The position numbers and the translations under genes were made by a program. Below the pieces are notes generated by a model. It ran no database searches. It was given only the letters and a program-made list of their open reading frames with translations, and had not been told where the DNA came from. A DNA stretch of 64,000 nt from Leptodontidium sp. MPI-SDFR-AT-0119 (Eukaryota; Ascomycota; Leotiomycetes; Helotiales; Leptodontidiaceae): the NCBI GenBank assembly GCA_020726505.1, contig JAHLEZ010000007.1, positions 1,860,001 through 1,924,000 of the forward strand. The letters run 5' to 3'. Positions 1 through 11,284 of this stretch are shown one piece after another (the first letter of the stretch is position 1; every line of letters begins with the position of its first letter).

Positions 1-1330
1 ATGCAGAGCAACGTCCCTCTACTACCCAGAGTCGAATAGACACAGTTATCGCCAATCAACTAGTAAACCTGTGTCTACAACTTGCTTCCACGCACTCACT
101 GCTCCTTACGAACGGTCCGAACTCTCATGTTGAATTCGACAAGATGTTGCAGACCAAGTCTTCACAACGGCAAATCTGGAGAACTCTGTTCAGGCGTATT
201 TTCGACACCTACATCGATACTACCCTATCATCCACCGTCCCACTTTCAATTACGAGACCGTCTCCTTGCCCCTTTTGTTGGCGATCTTTCTGTTTGGATC
301 TTTAGGCTGCGCCCCTACAGACTCTACTCTATCAGCACGCAAGTTTTTCGATGTTGCCGAGGAGTACATTTTTGACCACCCCACTATGCAACAATTGCAC
401 CACGGATACACCAGCTGGGTAATTTCTGAAGCCCAGATCGAGGTGCTTCAAGCGGCTCTCATCATTGAAATTGTCCAGAACGGAACAAACAGTGTGGAGA
501 CGAGGAGGCGCATCCGAACAAGGAGGCATCCGCGGTGCATTGCTGCTTTGAGAAGTTGTGGGTTATTTCAAGCTGCTGGTGAAGTTTGGGAGCAGACCTT
601 GGACAACGGTCAGTCCATCTGGAAATCATTTGTTTCTAAAGAGGTCCGCAAACGGTACTCATTCTCGTGTAAACACAAATGTGCAAATCTTCGAACACTA
701 ACACAAAAACAAGACTAGCAGTCTGGGCATTTGTTATGGACAGCTGCTTTGCTGCAATGTACAACAGTTGTCCTCTCGTGGCAATTGCAGAATTGAAGGT
801 CGCGTCCCCTTGTTGTGATGAGGTTTTCGAAGCTGAGACGGCAGCTGAGTACGAGATGATTGATTGTCCCGAGTCATCTCATCAGACTGTATCGGAATTT
901 ACCAAGGATTTACTTCGAGATACTTGGATTGATGATATCCACAAACCTCCCACGGCGATGCACTTAATGGTCACTATCTGTGGTATGTACAAATCGTCAA
1001 ATCATCTGAGATCTGAAATGGTTTGACCTGAAGTAGCACTACAGTCTTTGACAATGACTTCGAAGTATTCTTGTCTCCTACAAGAGACAGAAGGTGCCAT
1101 ACTTCGTGCAACTGACAGATGGGAAGACCTTTGGCATACTGTGACCGAAGAAAACAGACCCGAAGCGCCTCCACTGTAGGGCTTCGTCAGGCACTCCGAA
1201 GAGTTGTCTTGGTTTGTCAGAAAGCTTGTGCATGCGGGAAATCTAGAAGTACCCGATTGTCGCTATACACAAGTTGAGCCTACGGACAACATCCAGGACC
1301 TCCATGGCTTCCTGTGTAAATACAAATGAC
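1..1330 (+). pseudogene. Fungal-specific transcription factor (Fungal_trans region), 5' truncated by window edge and probably decayed
   Basis: The readable peptide matches the middle homology region of fungal zinc transcription factors. It contains YYPIIHRPTF (near 215-245), then LLLAIFLFGSLG, and after a splice VWAFVMDSCFAAMYNSCP (about 721-775), the usual helix pattern of that domain. Introns are at 669-718 (GTAAAC, branch CTAAC) and 983-1036, the second resolved by the frame that leads into ATDRWEDLWHTV. Any DNA-binding domain would lie upstream of the window. The frame changes between about 130 and 150 with no room for an intron, and an in-frame TAG at 1177-1179 interrupts the conserved tail, after which GFVRHSEEL resumes in the same frame. 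I infer a nuclear regulator turned pseudogene. An unusual intron or sequence errors are the alternative. The family call is fairly sure and the decay is moderately sure. Confidence 0.6.
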
Positions 1331-1589
1331 GTAACTCTATGCAATGCATCAATGAAGACGATTGACCTTTCATCGCATCCCCTGCTGCAGACTTGCACTT
1401 CGTCTTGCTCCGAGACCAGTGAAGATGGGCAGAGATCGTTGCCTTCTGAACTTTTGCGTCATGTACAGGCCATGTGCTAAGTTAATCTAAGCAAAAGTAG
1501 TGGCTGCTCATTCAAACAGCATTTCGCTTTCCGCTACCCGAGCCACGAGCGGCTTCATAGAATCCCTGCTCAGCCGAAGATGTCAGTAA

Positions 1590-3472
1590 TTCCTGTTACT
1601 TATGAAGTCTGTCTGCAAGGAATGGGCATTTGCCGTCAAGACTGATCTTGCAGCTCGGATGCCACAGCCAATCCAAATGCTCGAGGACGTTAGCGGGTGC
1701 AATTGTTTCTGCGCAGATTGGACACAGGTAGCCATCAGCAGTGGCAGTGCTGGGCGTGTCGGCATCAGCTTGATGCTGCCATCTCGATGCCTTGATGCAC
1801 ACTTCGGGTCCGAGGTTTCGCTTGACACGCTTTCGAACCGGCCATTATCGTCGTGTTTGCCTGATTGTCCTGAGCTGGTTGGCATAAAGCTGGTGATTCG
1901 TTAGTTCCTCTGCACCTCCTTCACCAATTCGTGTATACCCAGACCGATACTCAAGCATGGCCATGCGGGTGTCACCTCGTCTGCTGCAGATTTCAGATTC
2001 CTCATCGCCAGGCTGAAGACTGCCTCCTCATCAATCTCCATTTGCGGGGGGATGGTGCACTGTTTTGATATGGTTGGACCAAAGCGCCCCCGAGAATGTG
2101 GTGATGTACAACAAGCATGGTTGGCCGGCGAGAACACCCTGTCTCGGCTTGGAGATCGTTGAGCCTGCCCACGAGGTCTGCTGCAAACATTCTCAACCTA
2201 ATCAAGACTTAGTATGTATGATTCCCAATTTCTTGAGATCGGAACGAGGACTCCATCCCAGATCCCAGACTATAGAAATCTTGAGGGCAAAACGAACGTA
2301 CCAGGAGGAGGCTTGGTTGATATCTGCGAGCGGAGGGACAAAGGTTTTCTGCGTCAACATTGACTGGGGGTCGGTTCGGAGGATAACTTCACCTTGATCG
2401 ATGCCACGAATGAGGCGAAAGAGGTTGAGACCATTTCGCCCACCGAGCGCAGCAAGCATACGCCCCTGTGGTATTGTAAGCAGGTCAGTGATGCTGCTGG
2501 AGCCAAAAGCCTTTTTAGCCTTTGCACCAAGCATTCCCGCCAACCCACGGATCGAGGTCATCTTGTAAGTCGAAAGGAAGAAAGGCACAGCGCGAGCGCG
2601 GATCACCGTTTGTCGATTTGGTTTCTTGCATCCAGCTCCAAGCTTGGCCAGTGACTTGTTGTGTGCAATACCTGCCGAGCAGGTGAAGTGAAGACGACCA
2701 AGAAGTTCCTTGCGCAGCTCTCGTATAATCTGGGCACCAATGTTCAACGTGATGTCGTCCCAGTCGAATTGGTGAGGATGGTGCGTGTCTGCTGGGAAGT
2801 CAACCAGGTGGTCCGCGTCCCAAGTAAGAATGGTGTCTTGTGGTGGGAGAGGAAGAGGAAACAAGCCATCTTGGCCATGGTCATGGTCCTTGTCGACAGC
2901 CAGTTGCGGGTACTGAGAAAGGAGGATAGAATGCACCTGTGCAGATAGGTCGAGAAAACCTCATCCACACTTGCCTTCTCAATTCGCTGAAGGGGCGCTG
3001 GCAGTAGATGGTTCAGTATAATCTGGAGGCTTTTCCGCGACTGTATCCGGTATGGATCCAGGGCAGCTTTGTCTCTCTTCATCATGGCTGGGTCGGCTGC
3101 GTCCGATCGATAGGCCCAAGAGGACTCACCCTCTCTCCAAGTTGCAACGTGCTGCAGAACGATGTTGGGACACAGCCGCTTTACATCTTCCACAGAAGCA
3201 CCGCGGGAGAAACCAAAGCCGCGGGCAGCATAGTTGAGCGCGATGATTGCATTCCATTGTTGAACTGCAAGAGGCTGCGCGGGATCCAGATTCAGCCGTA
3301 CCGTCTCACACTGAGCGTAGAAGGCATCATAATCGACCAGCGCGATCACGCGGAGGGGCGAGTGTGGCGAGTAGTTCCCAAGTCGATGGAGATCGCGTTG
3401 TGTGAATTGAGATCGACATTGAGACCTGGGAACACGATCATGCACGGAATGAGATTCATGGGGACCTGACAT
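1590..3472 (-). pseudogene. RAD30: DNA polymerase eta (RAD30/POLH, Y-family) pseudogene
   Basis: Polymerase eta copies past UV photoproducts in the nucleus. From the ATG at 3472 the first frame shows the Y-family palm motif DYDAFYAQCE, then LAVQQWN, HVATWREGE, and EKASVDEVF with the catalytic Asp-Glu pair. The frame then breaks near 2953, where VF is followed by DLSAQVHSILL one base out of register, as if one base of a T run were lost. The second frame carries the helix-hairpin-helix and thumb region (GLAGMLGAKAKKAFG). A GT-AG intron (2301-2198) joins to SSW-LRMFAADLVGRL. Further breaks follow near 2097 (HHH to SRGRFGPTISKQ), a TAA at about 1902, and a shift before the UBZ-like zinc finger YLCPICAETIAP...EHLDW (about 1740-1670). 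Several independent lesions favour a dead copy over one sequencing error. The gene lies between two other decayed genes. Confidence 0.8.
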
Positions 3473-5429
3473 GGCAAAACAAGAGTGCTATCTTGAGTGG
3501 AAGTGGCAACCAATCGAGGAGGTTGAGCTATGTACAGTACCAGTACCTAGATAGGTGTCACGACGTTTGAACGCGATTTTGAAGCTGGCAAAAATGTTTT
3601 CTGTTGATACTTAAATCACTTTCCCTGGTCGCCCTTCGGAATAGTTGCACAGGGGTCCAAGTTCCGTGCGGAAGACTGACCCAGATTATTTGGTTCAAAG
3701 CTGTGCCTCTCTTGTCTGCGTGTGTCTAGATGCCAGAGAGAGTTCTCCATGTACAAGCACACAAAGCACGGGAAAGTCGTTCAAAGATCAATGCTCACCA
3801 GATTAAAGCTTGCATGGACATTCCTTGGGCTGGCGTAGTAGAAAAGGACACAGTCGCGGACTATGGGAAAGTCCGCAGCGGCTTCATGCACTTCCTCGAT
3901 CTCCACCGGGTGATCTCCCGTCCAGCCTCTTCTTGTTGATCTCGGGAATCGGCGCTGCGATGCGTCCAAGATGAACTTCGGGGACATGCCCTGTGCTTAG
4001 CTTAGTTCGGCATTAAACCCGCACTATGACGATGAGGCCGGACCAGAGCAAGAAGGTCGGAAGAAGCTAACTGCTTACACACTGATTAAGTTCTCGATGT
4101 TAAATGCGCAATACTATACATCCCTGGACTTTGAGTCACCCATCGTACGAATCGTCTATTCTTCTAGTCTAATGACGCAAGATATGGCTATATCCACCAG
4201 GAGAAGACCCCTTTCCTTGAAGCGACACAACTGAGGAAACCTCGATAAAGTTACAACACTTTGCCCGGCTCGGCATTGGACCCACGCGATTTCTAGGTTG
4301 TGGCGAGCTAGAAGGTCAACGTCGGAAACAAAATCGTGAGGTGCAACTAGAGGAGCCCGCTTGCTTGGCAGGGCAGTACATAGGTTGTAAGTGCTCCTGC
4401 ATCCAGAGTCATTTTCCTGAGATGCAACTTCTTCAACGTAGAGCATGAAACTAGAGCCGAGAAAAAGGCCACCCAGGTAGACTTACAGTATTCACGGGAA
4501 AACAATTGCTACAAGATCATGAGTTCCACACTCAAACCTCCTTGGAACACGTTCAGGTCTGAATTAAGTTCAACATAAGTAGGTAAGTACCTTAGGGTAG
4601 TGACAGTGAACACACAACTCGCAAGGCGGCCATTTGACGCTGGGATCAAAAATGGGAGGATGTACCATAGCCGCAAGGAGAACAAGAATAAGCGGCGACT
4701 CTGACATCACAACACGCCAAACCTAGAAGTAGGAAGATTTTATGGCTTTGCAGTAGTTGATGCACGGCTTAATTAGAGAATTTCGGGTCCAGCTTGCACT
4801 ACTCAAAATGAGACGCCTCGTCTTCTTCTCCTACCAGAATGGCCTTGGTGGACAGTGGAGGAGTGGACTAACGATGAGTCTGTCTCCTGTAGTCCCCTGC
4901 TCCCTTTCCCAGTGGAATGGGATGGATCTCTCCACTACTACTGTTATCTGGGAAGGAAAAGTACTCTTTTGCCACAAAAGCCTGTACAGCGAGCAGGTAG
5001 TAAGGAGACCCACTGCAAGTTCACTCCATTCAAGAGAGAGAGGGAGCACCCGGTCGATAGGTACCTACTTAGATACTTTTGAGTCAGCCAGTTACAATGT
5101 GAAGAGTCTACCTGCTGCACTGACGAGAAACCGGAAAAACTAGAGAAGTCTTCGCATCATGACTTTTGACGATTTCCTTTTCTACTCCCTTTCCAATTGC
5201 GGATAATCTCTATAAGAAGATGCCGTTCTTGCTCCAACACAATGACACAAGCAAATCACTTGTTCCAAATTGCTAACTTCTCCTATTCAAGTGTCAACAG
5301 TTCAACGAAGTCAAGTGTTCAAACTTCTAACAGACAGTGGCATCCGCTCGCCTATTCATCTCGTTGTTTATTTGTTTCAGCATCTATCCATCCATCCATC
5401 AATCGCCTCGAAAAGATCTCCGCTAAATC
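3473..5429. other. Intergenic, no supported gene
   Basis: About 2 kb of normal base composition between the polymerase eta remnant and the dehydrogenase fragment. Short ORFs exist on both strands. One on the minus strand at 3781-3987 reads WTGDHPVEIEEVHEAAADF and another at 4156-4446 is 96 codons, but neither matches a family I know and neither has clear neighbouring exons. They could be relics of decayed genes. The last 230 bases before 5430 are CT-rich, as in a fungal 5' leader. Confidence 0.4.
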
Positions 5430-6267
5430 ATGCCGAACATCAATGTCGCACGTGTTGTCGAAATCGACAGAGCCAATAAACCAGTGCCCGGGCTAAACAA
5501 CGTCTTGGTCAAGGTTGAGGCGTGTTGCCTGGTACCAAACGCCCACAACCTCGTTACCAATGGCGGGAAAGATAGATTTGCCCTTCCAGATCTCCCATGC
5601 GTATTTGGTCTCGACGCCTCGGGCGTTGTGGAAGCGGTTGGTGATCGGGTCTTCGGTATCAAACCTGGAGATCGTGTCTACGTGGATCCGTTGCTAACAT
5701 GTGGCAACTGCCACCATTGTCGAAGAGGTATGCGAACCAGAACATGGCAGAATCCAATATATTCCATTGTCAGAAGCGTACCTGGGCTAACTTCGCCTTC
5801 ATCGTCCCTTAGAAAGAAGGGACCTTTGCATCAACTCCTGTCTACGAGCATACTTTGCTCAATCCCCAGGCGGCGAGCAGATGCTTACCCATTATCCTCT
5901 CGGCGGCCTGTCTGAATATCTGATATCGCCAGATACCAAGCTTGCACTGCTGCCCCCGAGCATTGATTTCGCCACAGCATCACGGTTTTGGTATATCGGT
6001 ACCTCCTTCGGCGGCCTGAAGAAAGCACAGATCGGGCCCGGAAAGGTTTTGCTCATAAATGGAGTTACCGGAACACTCGGGTATGCTGCTGTCGCCATCG
6101 CGCTAGGTCTTGGTTGCACCCAGATCCTAGGCATTGGGCGAAATAAGGAACGTCCTGCGGAGCTTGAGAGCTTGCCTTCCAACAGACGTGTACGAACCAT
6201 ACCCGCAGAATTGTCCATCGTCTTCATCGGTCACAAACACATCCTGGGGGCGGGGGGTCTACTGTAA
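5430..6267 (+). pseudogene. Zinc-dependent alcohol dehydrogenase, C-terminally truncated
   Basis: Medium-chain dehydrogenases of this family oxidise alcohols using a catalytic zinc and NAD(P). Exon 1 (5430-5727) gives a GroES-like fold with GLDASGVVEAVG and GDRVYVDPLLTCGNCHHCRR, the structural-zinc cysteine lobe. The intron at 5728-5812 has GTATGC, a GCTAAC branch and CCTTAG. Exon 2 (5813-6267) continues through LTHYPLGGLSEYL and the start of the Rossmann fold LLINGVTGTLGYAAVAIALG. Homology stops near 6215, after RVRTIPAE. The last 15 or so residues look unrelated and a TGTAA stop context follows. The product would be 250 residues where about 350 is usual, with most of the nucleotide-binding domain missing. 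The junction suggests a deletion or rearrangement. Splicing and frame are otherwise intact, so a truncated protein could still be made. Confidence 0.7.
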
Positions 6268-7054
6268 TGTGTATTTGCGGGGAGAGGGGGGCTTGACGAG
6301 GTAGTAGCGCGCCAATCACGGAGGACCGCCTGCCTCGCTTCCAGGCACAGTACAGTAAGGTACGGCGCCTGCATTGCTCTCCCCGCTGCCCACACATCGA
6401 TCGGTACATGATGTCCCAGCAGCAAGCATTTCTCCGTCACTCATCGAACCAAGCAAACACTATGGGTCACTTAGAATGCGTCTTATTCAGCTTGGATAAA
6501 CGCCAGCAAATTGGTGTGTAAACTTCCTGGCGTCTTCATCAGCCAAGCAATCAAGCATAGCAAATGTCCCGAAGTCCCGAAGTCCCCCGGTCCAAGTACT
6601 TCACTTCAACCAACTGCCCTGTGTTTATCACTTCATAAGCGAGCATTTCTTCCAATCCACAGAGAACCCTACCTAGGTACCTAGGTAGCCATCCACAAAG
6701 ACCGACCTGCATGTATCGGCAACTCACTTGAAAAGCTCGGTCGGAGATTCTCCGTTCCTTCGGACCGACCAGCTTGAGTTTTCTCTCAACCCTGCAATGC
6801 TGCATTTGGACCTGCGTTGATGGCGTCATTTTCAACGTTGCAATAAACTTACCCCGCAGATGAAGAAGAAAGGAGCTAGGTGTACCTTTTATGTGCGGTA
6901 TCCTAGATGGATGAATACAAATCCCCGTTGCTGGATCAGTCGAGACGGAGAATCTTATGGCCGTCGATTAAACCCATATATGATATAACAAGTGCTCTAC
7001 ATTTCTTTTAAGGCAACTTTTCTTTCTTTCTTTTCTGAATCTGGGCCGACGATC
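6268..7054. other. Intergenic and probable promoter of the beta-galactosidase gene
   Basis: No coding exon is supported. The 94-codon minus-strand ORF at 6551-6835 has no recognisable motif. The region holds a strong imperfect palindrome (listed separately) about 285 bases before the beta-galactosidase ATG, and TATA-like sequence (CATATATGATATAAC) at about 6974-6989, some 65 bases before the ATG. Confidence 0.4.
6732..6775. promoter_or_regulatory. Imperfect palindrome with GGTCGG / CCGACC arms
   Basis: The left arm AAGCTCGGTCGG pairs with the right arm CCGACCAGCTT with one bulged base. Between them lies GGAGATTCTCC, itself a palindrome. Paired CGG/CCG half-sites are the usual targets of fungal Zn2Cys6 regulators. 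Its place upstream of a secreted glycosidase makes a regulatory role reasonable, but this is inference. Confidence 0.35.
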
Positions 7055-10000
7055 ATGAAGTTTTATAATCTTGTTCTCACTCTTGCGAGCCTGGCTCACT
7101 TGGTGCTCGCTCAGACTCAATGGCCGATACATAACAACACCCTTAATTCCGTGGTCGAGTGGGATCATTACAGCTATATTATCAAGGGACAACGGCTGTT
7201 CATTTGGTCAGGAGAAGTACATGCTCTTATTCTAAAGGAAATTTGATGATTTCATAACCTTACAGAATTGCAGATTCACTATTGGAGGATCCCAGTACCC
7301 GAGCTCTGGATCGATATCCTCGAGAAAGTAAAAGCTGCCGGGTAGGTTCTCAACTATCCCAAAAGACGATAAGAACTAATGTTTCAAGTTTCAATACTGT
7401 TAGTTTCTATGGCCATTGGGGTGAGACCATCACAACTCCCAGCCTTTAATCTCATATTCTTACAACCTCTAGGCTATCACAGCGCTGCAGACGGTTCGCT
7501 CGATTTTGAGACCGGTGCACACAATTTCGAAACGCTCCTCGAAATAACCAAAGCAATCGGTCTTTATGTACTTTTCCGTCCCGGACCATACGTCAATGCA
7601 GAGTCCAACGCAGGGGGGTTCCCAGGGTGGTTGACGACTGGAGCCTATGGAACGCTTCGAAACAACGACTCTCGATACACAGATGCATGGAAACCATATT
7701 TTACAAAGTATTCAGAGATAGTGGCGAAGCATCAGATCACAAAGGGTGGGAGTGTTTTCATCTATCAGATCGAGAATGAATATGGAAACCAATGGACGAA
7801 TGTCGCTGCCAGGACACCAAACAACCCCGCAATCGCCTACATGGAAACTCTTGAGAAATGTGCCCGAGATGCTGGTATCGATGTGCCTCTGATTCACAAC
7901 AACCCGAACATGAACACAAAGTCCTGGTCGAAAGACTATGGTGCAGGTTTTGGTGGAAATGTTGACAACTATGGACTTGATCACTACCCCTCCTGCTGGA
8001 GTTGCGATTTGGCCGAGTGCAGGGGAACAAACGGAAATGTTCCAGAGTTTACAGTCTACAACTACTACAACAACTTTCAGCAAGTGGCGCCAACTCAACC
8101 AAGCTTCTTGGCGGAGTTTCAGGGGGGGTCCTACAACCCGTGGGGTGGACCAGAGGGAGGTTGTGTCAACACCACTGGACCGGATGTATGGCAAATCCGC
8201 ACTTCCATTTCTCATAGATGCTAGGTGCCAAACTTTTATGATTTTCAGTACTGACTTTTACAAAGTGGGTAAACGTTTATTACAGACATAACATTGCGCA
8301 AAAGGTGTCTGCTATGAATGTTTACATGCTGTTCGGGGGAACGAATTGGTAAGCGACAAGATCCCACCCACAGTAGACTGTCAACTCGCTAATTTTATGA
8401 TTTACAGGGGTAAATATCTTGGTGGCGCTCAATTAATGCTAGAACTAACAGGAACTAGGAGCATTGCCATTTCCAATGGTTGGTACTAGTTACGACTACA
8501 GCGCCCCAATCAGTCAGTCACTTTACCCATTCTGAGTTTCTCACGGTCTAATGGCCACCAGGCGAAAGCAGAGCAATCGGAGATAAATATCACGAAACCA
8601 AACTTTTTGCTCAGTTTCTTCGCGTCGCTAGAGATCTAACGAAGGTGGATCTCATCTCGAACGGAACATTCTTCGCTTCAGACCCAGCAATCTATACCTC
8701 AGAGCTGCGAAATCCCGACACGAATGCTGGATTTTACGTTACGATTCACACTTCTTCACCCTCAAAAGAGCTGACACACTTTAAACTGAATGTTTCGACT
8801 TCTCTGGGAAACCTCACCATTCCACAGTATGCCACTGACGTTGTGTTGAACGGCAGAGAATCCAAAATTATCGTCACAGATTTCTCTTTAGGAAAGCAAA
8901 AGCTAATCTATTCAACCGCCGAAGTCCTAACGGTCTCGACTCAAGACAAAGAACCTCTTCTCTACCTGTGGCTTCCTGCAACAGAATCTGGAGAGTTTCT
9001 ACTGTCTGGAGTAAAGTCGGCTGATCTCTTAAAGAAAACAGGATGCTCGGATTTCCAGGTTCAAAAAAGGAGTGACGGGCTCGTTGTTTCATACAAACAA
9101 CTCCAAGGCACGTGTGTTGTAAAATTCAGCAATGGATACAGGGTGGTGTTAATCGACAGATCCGCTGCGTACGACACTTGGTTCCCATCCACGTCCAGCG
9201 ATCCCTACACTCCAGAAAACTCAACAGTCATTGTGCAGGGGCCATATCTCGTCAGGTCGGCCTCAGTCTCTCAGAAAACTCTTACACTTCAAGGGGATTG
9301 GTCAAGTAGCAACTCCCTCGAAATCTTCGCTCCTTCAACCATCTCGCACGTTACATTCAACGGCAAGAATATCAAAGTTTCTCGGACAAATTATGGGAGT
9401 TTGCTTGGAGCACTAGCGCCTTCGATTCACAGTGTTGAATCAATTAAGGAAGGGCTCCCAGCTTTGACATCTTGGAAGGTCGCAGATGGCTTTCCTGAAA
9501 AGCAAGCTGAGTATGATGACTCGAAGTGGACTATCGCGGATCACACCAGTACCCAGAACCCGACGAAGCCAGCCACATACCCTGTTTTATGGGCTGATGA
9601 TTATGGTAAGTTTTGAACTCTTACTCAACCCTTCCTTGTACTAGACGCCAATGAATACAGGCTACCATTCAGGACATTTCATCTTTCGCGGCCGGTTTCC
9701 CTCTTCCAATTCGACGGCATCGGGCGTGAATATTACCGTCATCGCCGGCGTATCTAGCGGATGGTCAGCTTTCCTCAACGGAGCCTTCATCGGATCTTGG
9801 ATTGGGTCAAAATCCGTCACAAGATCGTCCCTCGTGCTTTCATTCGCAAACGCCACTTTGAAAACTGAAAATGTTCTCACTGTAGTCATTGACAATATGG
9901 GCCACGATCAAACATCCGGAGCAACGAATCCTCGCGGTATTTACAACGCCACTCTCATCGGAGGTGGTAAGTTTACTGAATGGAGAATTGCTGGAACAGC

Positions 10001-10502
10001 TGGAGGACAGAAGAATATCGATCCTATTCGGGGCCCATACAACGAAGGTGGACTACATGGAGAACGTCTCGGCTGGCACTTACCCGGATTTTCTGACGAA
10101 TCGTGGAATTCTAGTGCCCCTACCATCGGGTTGACAGAAGCCGGAGCGAAATGGTACAGAACCATTGTCCCACTTGATATTCCATCTTGTCTCGATGTCA
10201 ACTTGGGGTTCAGACTTTCTAGTTCTTCCGGGTCAATTCTAAGGGCAATGATTTACGTCAATGGGTATCAATTTGGAAAGTATATTCCCCATATTGGAAA
10301 CCAGGTTATCTTTCCAGTCTTCCCTGGTATTCTGAATTACAATGGAGATAATACGATTGCAATCAGTGTGTGGGCAATGGATGCGAAAGGGGCAAGTGTA
10401 GGAGTTGAGTGGGATGTTATTGGGGTTGTAGAAAGTGGTTTTAAGATGGGAGACACGGGTTATTTGAGGCCAGGATGGGTGGACAGAAGTGTGTATTACT
10501 GA
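7055..10502 (+). CDS. Secreted beta-galactosidase, glycoside hydrolase family 35
   Basis: The enzyme hydrolyses terminal beta-D-galactosides outside the cell. The start at 7055 begins a clean signal peptide (residues 1-19, ending LAHLVLA). Exons: 7055-7216, 7274-7341, 7389-7420, 7473-8185, 8266-8348, 8408-8409, 8459-8512, 8562-9605, 9661-10502. They sum to 3000 nt, i.e. 999 residues plus TGA, the normal size of fungal GH35 enzymes. Key motifs are [23 protein letters not shown] (123-131), IENEYG with the acid/base Glu near 190, and FLAEFQGG with the nucleophile Glu near 302. These are followed by [33 protein letters not shown], the beta-galactosidase domain 2/3 region ([20 protein letters not shown]) and two jelly-roll domains at the C-terminus. 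All introns have GT-AG ends. The 2-nt exon is odd and is discussed as a finding. No lesion is seen and the neighbours suggest no operon-like partner. Confidence 0.93.
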
Positions 10503-11284
10503 ACAATGCGATATGGATTCAGGAAGTGATGTTTAACTCGGTTGGAGGAAGACCTTGCAGTCTCCAGATTAGAAGCCCCAAAAATCTGCGACGATAGCGT
10601 TCAAAGAAAATTCAATCTTGTGATAAATCCGAATTTCTACGAGGTTAGCTAGCTACCTAATTCCATGTACTGTGCTGCAGTGAAGTTGGTGATTCCCTCC
10701 ACCTCCTGGTCCCTAAGAGCGAGCTACTCAATGAGGCGCCTACGCGGGTTTCATATCAGTACAGCAGATTCTGCATCTTGGAGTAGTTTAATTGATTTCC
10801 CTGGTGTAGAAGTCTAACCGGGGTTTCTGGATTGACAACAGATGAAACCTTCGGAAGCCCGGCATTGATTGATCAAGTGAGTTACTGTGTAAAGAACTTT
10901 GTTGAATCCCACACGGCAAACATACTGAGCTCTTCTTCTTTCTGATCTGGAAGCCAGTACCATTGATGCTGAGCTTCGTGCTTCAAGTACATAGCTTCAT
11001 CAAGACGGTCGTGATGAATTGATCGCAGAGCTCCCAATCAATGCAGCTTTTCAAACAATGCACTTCATTGGATCATGTGCTGATCTGTGATAGCTCCGAA
11101 CTCGCAGCTGTCTTCCTGCAAAGCAAGATTCTCGGACACATCAGAGAAGATATCTCGTCGCATCCATTTCATTAAGGAGAAAGTGGAAGCAACAAAACAT
11201 GCCGTCAAGGAGGACGCTCCATCACAGTTAATGTAGTACTTAAGCGTCCAAAGCAAAGGGGAGGCGGATTCTCAGTCGACACAC
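10503..11284. other. Intergenic, 3' flank of the beta-galactosidase gene
   Basis: No gene is supported. The last part, from about 10950, may hold the decayed N-terminal half of the adjoining NLR pseudogene: stretches such as DELIAELPINAAFQ and SELAAVFLQSKILGHI are open but broken by stops and cannot be assigned to a domain. Confidence 0.35.

Noticed and set aside
8349..8458. A single intron in place of two introns and a 2-nt exon in the GH35 gene
   Set aside because: It shifts the frame to [10 protein letters not shown] followed by a stop and loses the conserved GTSYDYSAP motif.
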